DNA of 7,420 bases, taken from positions 1-7,420 of the forward strand of contig WAOJ01000058.1 of the NCBI GenBank assembly GCA_015521275.1, read 5' to 3'. The notes beneath the pieces are model-generated. The model was not told the DNA's origin and ran no database searches. It saw only the letters and a program-made list of their open reading frames with translations. Positions 6,218 to 7,420 of this stretch are shown in pieces. The DNA is from Desulfurococcales archaeon (GTDB lineage: Archaea > Thermoproteota > Thermoprotei_A > Sulfolobales > Ignicoccaceae). The translations under genes and the position numbers were made by a program. The stretch's first letter is position 1. The number at the start of each line of letters is the position of its first letter.

Positions 6218-7000
6218 ATGCTTATAGTGGGAAACACCTTAGCGGCCAGCTGCTTCGAGGGAAAGGTAATAGACCCGGTCAACAGCGAGCCCTATCCATT
6301 AAAGAGAATAACGTTCTCTGGAAAGGACTTACCGCTAATACCGATCTTGGTTGAGAGCTGCCCGGAGGGCTGGGAGTGCGAGAGGATAGAGGGGGTAAAG
6401 GTCCTAAAGGAGGGAAGCCACGATAAGGCTTGTAAGGATTGCCAAGACCCTTGGCCGAAAAGATGGGCCTTCATGGAAAATAGGTACTTTGTCAAAAGGG
6501 CTAAGCTGCCCTCGAACGAAGTACTGCCCTTGAAGATAAAGAGGTTAGAGCCGGGGAAAATAGTGCTCAGCAACTGGAAGGTTTTGGAGTTCGACGAACT
6601 AATATGGACAGCCCCCTACGATTACTTGGCGGATCTATTAGGCTTGAAGAAGCCCAAGAGGTTTGAAGCTACTTTAGCCATAATGGAAGGGGAGGCCGAT
6701 TGGGACTTGGCCTACCACCTGGGCTCCGCCAACCCCTTCTACGCCTTGGTTAGGGTCGGAGAGGTCATCTGGGCCTTGGGCCCGGGCTCCTTCGATCCCC
6801 TCTCAGCCATAAGGCATTTAGTTAGGAAGGGGTACCTAAACAAGGTTTCCAAATACTTGTCCTTTACCATAACATATTATGCGATGGACAAGAACGAACC
6901 ATCTCCTCCGGAGTGGGTGAGGCTGGCCGGCAGGGCGGCGCAGTGGAGGGAAATGGGCTTGTTGGAGGAGTTGGACTGTCCTTGGACTAGTAAACGGTGA
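6218..7000 (+). CDS. Unrecognised protein, possibly a degenerate FAD amine-oxidase/UDP-galactopyranose-mutase-like protein
   Basis: I do not firmly recognise this 260-residue soluble protein. Its start MLIVGNTLAAS looks like the first strand and turn of a Rossmann dinucleotide fold but lacks the full GxGxxG. Residues 125-143 (FDELIWTAPYDYLADLLGL) resemble the strand and helix after substrate-linked sheets in the amine-oxidase/UDP-galactopyranose mutase superfamily. LAGRAAQWREMGLLEEL near residues 236-252 resembles the GRxxxW segment close to the C-terminus of those enzymes. At 260 residues it is far shorter than the usual 370-450, so a reduced or inactive relative is possible. Cys48, Cys54, Cys72 and Cys75 (the last two as CKDC, with His68 nearby) could bind metal or form disulfides. 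No signal peptide or membrane helix is seen. The ATG at 6218 has no clear GGTG site and may have a very short leader. The gene is divergent from nuoL and overlaps the 3' end of ribK by 14 bases. Coding is well supported; function is not. Confidence 0.75.
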   Translation: MLIVGNTLAASCFEGKVIDPVNSEPYPLKRITFSGKDLPLIPILVESCPEGWECERIEGVKVLKEGSHDKACKDCQDPWPKRWAFMENRYFVKRAKLPSNEVLPLKIKRLEPGKIVLSNWKVLEFDELIWTAPYDYLADLLGLKKPKRFEATLAIMEGEADWDLAYHLGSANPFYALVRVGEVIWALGPGSFDPLSAIRHLVRKGYLNKVSKYLSFTITYYAMDKNEPSPPEWVRLAGRAAQWREMGLLEELDCPWTSKR

Positions 7001-7420
7001 GTTCGACCGGGTCTCCGTCCTTCAGCTTCAACTTCTCCCTTAAGTTATACGGTGAAATAACCTCTATTATTTCTGGGGGGTGGTGGGTCTTGAGCGGTAT
7101 TATCACCGCTCCCTCCAAGCCCATAATCCTCGCCGGGAAACATAGGACTTCCCCGTACCTCCTCCCTCCTTCCGTAAAGCCCTCCAGAACTATAGCCTTC
7201 CTCAAGGCCAACAAGGCCTTCTTCTCCGAACTCTCCGGGTCCAGCAATACGTTCAAAGTGCCCGGGAACGGGTCGAAGCCCAGCTTCTTCCTCACTTGCT
7301 CCCGGTAACCTTTGAGGGAAAGGTAATACCTCCCCTCCCCGTCCCCGCTCACCACCTTCCCTCTGAGGGTCAAAGGCTTGGTAAGGATTTGTTCCACCAA
7401 TTCCTTGCCCTTGGCCGTAA
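6987..7420 (-). CDS. ribK: CTP-dependent riboflavin kinase, archaeal type (5' end outside window)
   Basis: The frame runs from the window edge to TAG at 6989-6987, giving 143 complete visible residues. The kinase domain phosphorylates riboflavin to FMN and uses CTP instead of ATP in archaeal members. Its signatures are GKVVSGDGEGRYYLSLKGY, LGFDPFPGTLNV, the FTEGGRRYGEV stretch, a HHPPEIIEVI segment, and LREKLKLKDGDPVEL at the end. TTG 7400 or GTG 7397 could start a stand-alone kinase of about 136 residues. However, the frame stays open upstream and encodes TAKGKELVEQIL, which is typical of the last helix of a winged-helix domain. Many archaeal RibK proteins carry such an N-terminal DNA-binding domain, so I treat the gene as truncated by the window. 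Its end overlaps the convergent 6218 gene. Confidence 0.9.
   Translation of the reverse strand, partial: TAKGKELVEQILTKPLTLRGKVVSGDGEGRYYLSLKGYREQVRKKLGFDPFPGTLNVLLDPESSEKKALLALRKAIVLEGFTEGGRRYGEVLCFPARIMGLEGAVIIPLKTHHPPEIIEVISPYNLREKLKLKDGDPVELTVY

Noticed and set aside
6997..7308. A 103-codon plus-strand frame opposite ribK
   Set aside because: It is antisense to conserved riboflavin kinase motifs and is serine/proline-rich, as expected from a shadow frame.

Overview
The window looks like tightly packed chromosome from a hyperthermophilic archaeon, most likely a thermoproteotal (crenarchaeal) lineage. The evidence is a CTP-dependent riboflavin kinase of the archaeal type, strong GGTG Shine-Dalgarno sites, heavy use of AGG/AGA for arginine and ATA for isoleucine, overlapping genes and almost no intergenic DNA. 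A Desulfurococcales relative such as Ignicoccus would fit, but that is a guess from style and not an identification.

Layout from left to right. (1) Positions 1-1605, plus strand: the 3' part of a UDP-N-acetyl-D-mannosamine dehydrogenase gene (wecC type) overlaps by 4 bases a complete UDP-GlcNAc 2-epimerase gene (wecB type). Together they convert UDP-GlcNAc to UDP-ManNAcA, a precursor for surface glycans or protein glycosylation. (2) Positions 1609-6145, minus strand: a four-gene operon transcribed right to left as nuoL-nuoM-nuoA-nuoB. These genes encode two antiporter-like proton-pumping subunits, the small membrane subunit A and the N2-cluster subunit B of a complex I-like oxidoreductase. 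Junctions overlap or nearly touch, and each gene has a GGTG ribosome site. The other subunits (C, D, H, I, J, K, N) are not present here. (3) Positions 6146-6217: a short divergent promoter region. (4) Positions 6218-7000, plus strand: an unrecognised 260-residue protein with faint resemblance to FAD amine-oxidase/UDP-galactopyranose-mutase folds. (5) Positions 6987-7420, minus strand: the C-terminal kinase domain and linker of a riboflavin kinase (ribK). The gene continues beyond the window and probably carries an N-terminal winged-helix domain there.

There are two tail-to-tail junctions: wecB/nuoB are 3 bases apart, and the 6218 gene and ribK overlap by 14 bases. I see no RNA genes, CRISPR arrays, insertion sequences or large repeats. 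I did not find a convincing new multi-gene system. The most unusual items are the split and reordered nuo operon, the odd residues in its A and B subunits, and the unrecognised 6218-7000 protein.
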